Below, piece after piece: positions 61,659 to 64,000 of a DNA stretch of 64,000 nucleotides. The stretch is from Pannonibacter sp051860505 (GTDB taxonomy: Bacteria; Pseudomonadota; Alphaproteobacteria; Rhizobiales; Stappiaceae), in assembly GCF_051860505.1 (NCBI RefSeq), contig NZ_JBHYDX010000022.1, positions 1-64,000 on the forward strand. The letters run 5' to 3'. Position numbers and translations under genes: made by a program. The notes beneath the pieces were generated by a model. The model saw only the letters and a list, made by a program, of their open reading frames with translations. It was not told the DNA's origin and made no database searches. Each line of letters begins with the position of its first letter. Positions within the stretch are counted from its first letter, which is position 1.

Positions 61659-62086
61659 CACTGTGCCTCCCCGGCGAGATCTTCCACGAGACGGAACCGC
61701 TCGCAGACCACTTCCATCTCTGGCCAAAAGCCACCATTGCGTTCGTAATAGGCCCCGTGGTCCCGCTGCCAGCCGGCGAGATCCTCGTTTTCCCCCTCAC
61801 TCAGGGCAAACTCGGCATCGACATCGCAGAAGCGGCGGATCACGACGGAAGTGGTCTCGATGACGAGAGCCGGCGTGCCGTCCCAGTTGAGGGCAATGTC
61901 CTTGCGCCCGGCCACAGGCATTGCCTCACCGCCTTCGGTAAAATCGCGCAGCGCACCGCAAGTGCCGGTCTTGCGGCCGCTGCGCACCAGCGCAATCAAT
62001 TCCGCCGACAAGCGCTCGCTGTCGCCGAACTTGAAGGTTGCGGCGCCGGGATACTTGGCTTTCAGTTCATCCAGTGTCTTGGTCAT
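61658..62086 (-). CDS. ASCH-domain protein inside the carboxylase operon
   Basis: A 142-aa soluble protein fitting the ASCH (ASC-1 homology) fold: FKFGDSERLSAELIALVRSGRKTGTCG in two parts, MPVAGRKDIALNWDGTPALVI and VDAEFALSEGENEDLAGWQRDHGAYYER in parts. ASCH proteins bind RNA or nucleosides, and some are N4-acetylcytidine amidohydrolases. ATG 62086 lies 4 bp past the liuB stop, and its stop overlaps the liuD start. It thus separates the two carboxylase subunits in one operon. Its link to leucine catabolism is unclear. Confidence 0.82.
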   Translation of the reverse strand: MTKTLDELKAKYPGAATFKFGDSERLSAELIALVRSGRKTGTCGALRDFTEGGEAMPVAGRKDIALNWDGTPALVIETTSVVIRRFCDVDAEFALSEGENEDLAGWQRDHGAYYERNGGFWPEMEVVCERFRLVEDLAGEAQ

Positions 62087-62090
62087 GGCA

Positions 62091-63698
62091 TCACATCCGG
62101 AACAGGCCGAAGCGGGTGTCGTCGATCGGCGCGTTGAGCGCGGCCGACAGGGACAGGGCGAGGCAGTCGCGCGTCTTGCGCGGGTCGATGATGCCGTCGT
62201 CCCACAGTCGTGCCGAGGCATAGAGCGGATGGCCCTGCGCCTCGAACTGGTCGATGACCGGCTGCTTGAAGGCCTTTTCCTCCTCCGCCGACCAGCTGCC
62301 GCCCTTGCGCTCGATGCCCTCGCGCCGGACGGTGGCCAGCACGCCGGCAGCCTGTTCTCCGCCCATCACCGAAATGCGCGAGTTCGGCCAGGTCCACAGG
62401 AAGCGCGGGGAATAGGCGCGGCCGCACATGCCGTAGTTGCCCGCGCCGAACGAACCGCCGACGAGCATGGTGATCTTCGGCACGGAGGTGGTGGCCACCG
62501 CCGTCACCAGCTTGGCGCCGTCCTTGGCGATGCCGCCGCTCTCGTATTTGCGCCCGACCATGAAGCCGGTGATGTTCTGCAGGAACACCAGCGGGATCTT
62601 GCGCTGCGAGCAGAGCTCCACGAAATGCGCGCCCTTAACCGCGCTCTCGGAGAACAGCACGCCGTTGTTGGCGATGATGCCGACCGGCATGCCGTAGATA
62701 TGGGCAAAGCCGCAGACCAGCGTCGTGCCGTAGCGCGCCTTGAACTCGTCGAAGCGCGAGCCGTCGACCACGCGGGCAATGACCTCGCGGATGTCATAGG
62801 GCGTCTTCAGGTCCGCCGGCACCACGCCGAGGATTTCCTCCGGGTCGTAGAGCGGATCTTCCGGGCTTGTGAGATCGAGCTGCGCCGGCTTCAGCCGGTT
62901 GAGATTGGCGACCGCGCGGCGGGCCAGCGCCAGCGCATGGGCATCGTCGCGGGCCAGGTGATCGGCCACGCCGGAGAGGCGCGTGTGCACGTCGCCGCCA
63001 CCCAGATCCTCGGCCGTCACTTCCTCGCCCGTCGCCGCCTTCACCAGCGGGGGGCCGGCGAGAAAGATCGTGCCCTGGTTCTTGACGATGATGGTCTCGT
63101 CGCTCATCGCCGGCACATAGGCGCCACCGGCGGTGCACGAGCCCATCACCACGGCGATCTGGGCAATGCCGCGCGCCGACATGTTGGCCTGGTTGAAGAA
63201 GATGCGCCCGAAGTGGTCGCGGTCGGGAAACACCTCGTCCTGGTTCGGCAGGTTGGCGCCGCCGGAGTCCACGAGATAGACGCAAGGCAGGTTGTTCTCG
63301 GCGGCGATCTCCTGCGCACGCAGGTGCTTCTTCACCGTCATCGGATAGTAGGTGCCGCCCTTCACCGTCGCGTCATTGGCGACGATCATCACCTCGCGGC
63401 CCTCGACCCGGCCGATGCCGGCGATGACGCCAGCCGAGGGAGAGGCATTGTCATACATCTCATGGGCTGCGAACAATCCGACCTCGAGGAAGGGTGAGCC
63501 CGGATCGAGCAGGCGCGACACCCGCTCGCGCGGCAGGATCTTACCCCGCGCGGTGTGGCGTTCGCGGGCGAGGGCCCCGCCGCCGTCAAAGGCGGCCTCG
63601 GCCGCGCGGCGCACCTCGGCCAGCGCGGCCTCATGGGCGGCGCGGTTCTTCTCGAAGGTCTCGCCGCGCGTGGCGACGTTCGATTTCAGAATGCCCAT
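62091..63698 (-). CDS. liuB: Methylcrotonyl-CoA carboxylase carboxyltransferase beta subunit
   Basis: A 535-aa carboxyltransferase of two crotonase-like halves. It has GKILPRERVSRLLDPGSPF (about residues 52-70), VDSGGANLPNQDEVFPD in the first half, GSFGAGNYGMCGRAYSPRFL and WPNSRISVMGGEQAAGVLA in the second half. These match MCCase rather than the acetyl-CoA carboxylase AccD. It is the first liu gene present in this window; an isovaleryl-CoA dehydrogenase (liuA) would be expected beyond the edge. Confidence 0.93.
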   Translation of the reverse strand: MGILKSNVATRGETFEKNRAAHEAALAEVRRAAEAAFDGGGALARERHTARGKILPRERVSRLLDPGSPFLEVGLFAAHEMYDNASPSAGVIAGIGRVEGREVMIVANDATVKGGTYYPMTVKKHLRAQEIAAENNLPCVYLVDSGGANLPNQDEVFPDRDHFGRIFFNQANMSARGIAQIAVVMGSCTAGGAYVPAMSDETIIVKNQGTIFLAGPPLVKAATGEEVTAEDLGGGDVHTRLSGVADHLARDDAHALALARRAVANLNRLKPAQLDLTSPEDPLYDPEEILGVVPADLKTPYDIREVIARVVDGSRFDEFKARYGTTLVCGFAHIYGMPVGIIANNGVLFSESAVKGAHFVELCSQRKIPLVFLQNITGFMVGRKYESGGIAKDGAKLVTAVATTSVPKITMLVGGSFGAGNYGMCGRAYSPRFLWTWPNSRISVMGGEQAAGVLATVRREGIERKGGSWSAEEEKAFKQPVIDQFEAQGHPLYASARLWDDGIIDPRKTRDCLALSLSAALNAPIDDTRFGLFRM

Positions 63699-63721
63699 GG
63701 GCGGTTCGCTCCCTTGCGGTC

Positions 63722-64000
63722 TCAGGTGACGCTGCCGGTCACCATATTCAGATAGATGGTCTCGATGTCGGTATCGCTGAGGCGGCCACCTGGCCGGTAC
63801 CAGGTGCCCAGCCCCGTCAGCATGGCAATGAGGGCGCGGGTCACCACGCGCGGCTCGCTGACCTTGAATTCGCCCGCCGCCGCCCCGCGTTCCAGGATGC
63901 GGGTCAGCACGTCCTCATAGGCGCGGCGCTGCGCCTCGACGCCGGCAAAATTCTCCGGCTCCAGGTTGCGCAACTCCATGTAGGAGATGAACACCGCGTC
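63722..64000 (-). CDS. TetR-family regulator, C-terminal part only (cut by window edge)
   Basis: Only the last about 92 codons are present; the frame runs off the window end, so the DNA-binding domain is missing. The visible part has the ligand-binding-domain pattern YMELRNLEPENF, VLTRILERGAAAGEF and LTGLGTWYRPGGRLS ending in IETIYLNMVTGSV, which is typical of TetR regulators beside fatty-acid or branched-chain acyl-CoA genes. A LiuQ-like repressor of the liu operon is plausible; the missing half prevents more. Confidence 0.75.
   Translation of the reverse strand, partial: DAVFISYMELRNLEPENFAGVEAQRRAYEDVLTRILERGAAAGEFKVSEPRVVTRALIAMLTGLGTWYRPGGRLSDTDIETIYLNMVTGSVT

Overview
The window looks like a chromosomal segment of a high-GC alphaproteobacterium, most likely Hyphomicrobiales (Rhizobiales). 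The reasons are the strong third-position G/C bias, tightly overlapping ATGA/GTGA operons, rhizobia-style transporter and catabolic clusters, NasS-NasT nitrate control, and a leucine-degradation (liu) cluster. A Stappiaceae-like genus is only a guess. I saw no rRNA, tRNA, CRISPR array, prophage or transposase.

Layout: 1-483, a 203-bp tandem repeat with long inverted arms. 513-2873, a Zn/Cd/Pb efflux ATPase with a MerR-type promoter. 3148-9024, a BMP-type nucleobase/nucleoside ABC importer plus a CodA-like deaminase behind a RutR-like box. 9120-12500, an SLC13-type transporter facing murJ. 12615-17171 (minus), a six-gene operon with an FecBCD/BtuFCD-like importer and three uncharacterised proteins. 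17347-23027 (plus), a cobalamin riboswitch, TonB receptor, unknown protein and BtuFCD-like importer.

23064-36538 is the most unusual region. It holds a split transketolase, a RuBisCO-like protein, a toxin-antitoxin pair, a sugar ABC importer, an MtnK-like kinase, an MtnA-like isomerase, a SorC-family regulator and an aldolase/short-chain dehydrogenase fusion. The transketolase-RLP promoter and the importer/kinase promoter region carry the same 18-bp palindrome (TGTCAA-N6-TTGACA), so they probably form one regulon. I read it as uptake and salvage of a 5-substituted or 5-deoxy pentose (methylthioribose-like). The sugar is phosphorylated at C1 and isomerised to a ketose-1-phosphate, then cleaved by the aldolase or rearranged by the RLP and transketolase. 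This gene combination is not one I recognise as a characterised pathway.

36748-38758 has a TPR lipoprotein-like/secreted protein and Ada. 38769-51070 (minus) is a complete nitrate assimilation locus: nasT, nasS, then a sigma-54 promoter, ANTAR-type leader hairpin and terminator, then nrtA, nrtB, nrtD, nirB, nirD, nasA and cysG. 51325-54405 holds an EEP-fold nuclease, a DUF2278/lamin-tail protein and a membrane protein. 54578-56353 is a second SLC13-type transporter. 56369-64000 (minus) is a leucine/isovalerate degradation operon (methylcrotonyl-CoA carboxylase, hydratase, HMG-CoA lyase, an acyl-CoA synthetase and an ASCH protein), ending in a truncated TetR regulator at the window edge.

Limits: everything is read by eye. 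Family assignments rest on recognisable motifs and gene context, and substrate assignments are inferences unless stated.
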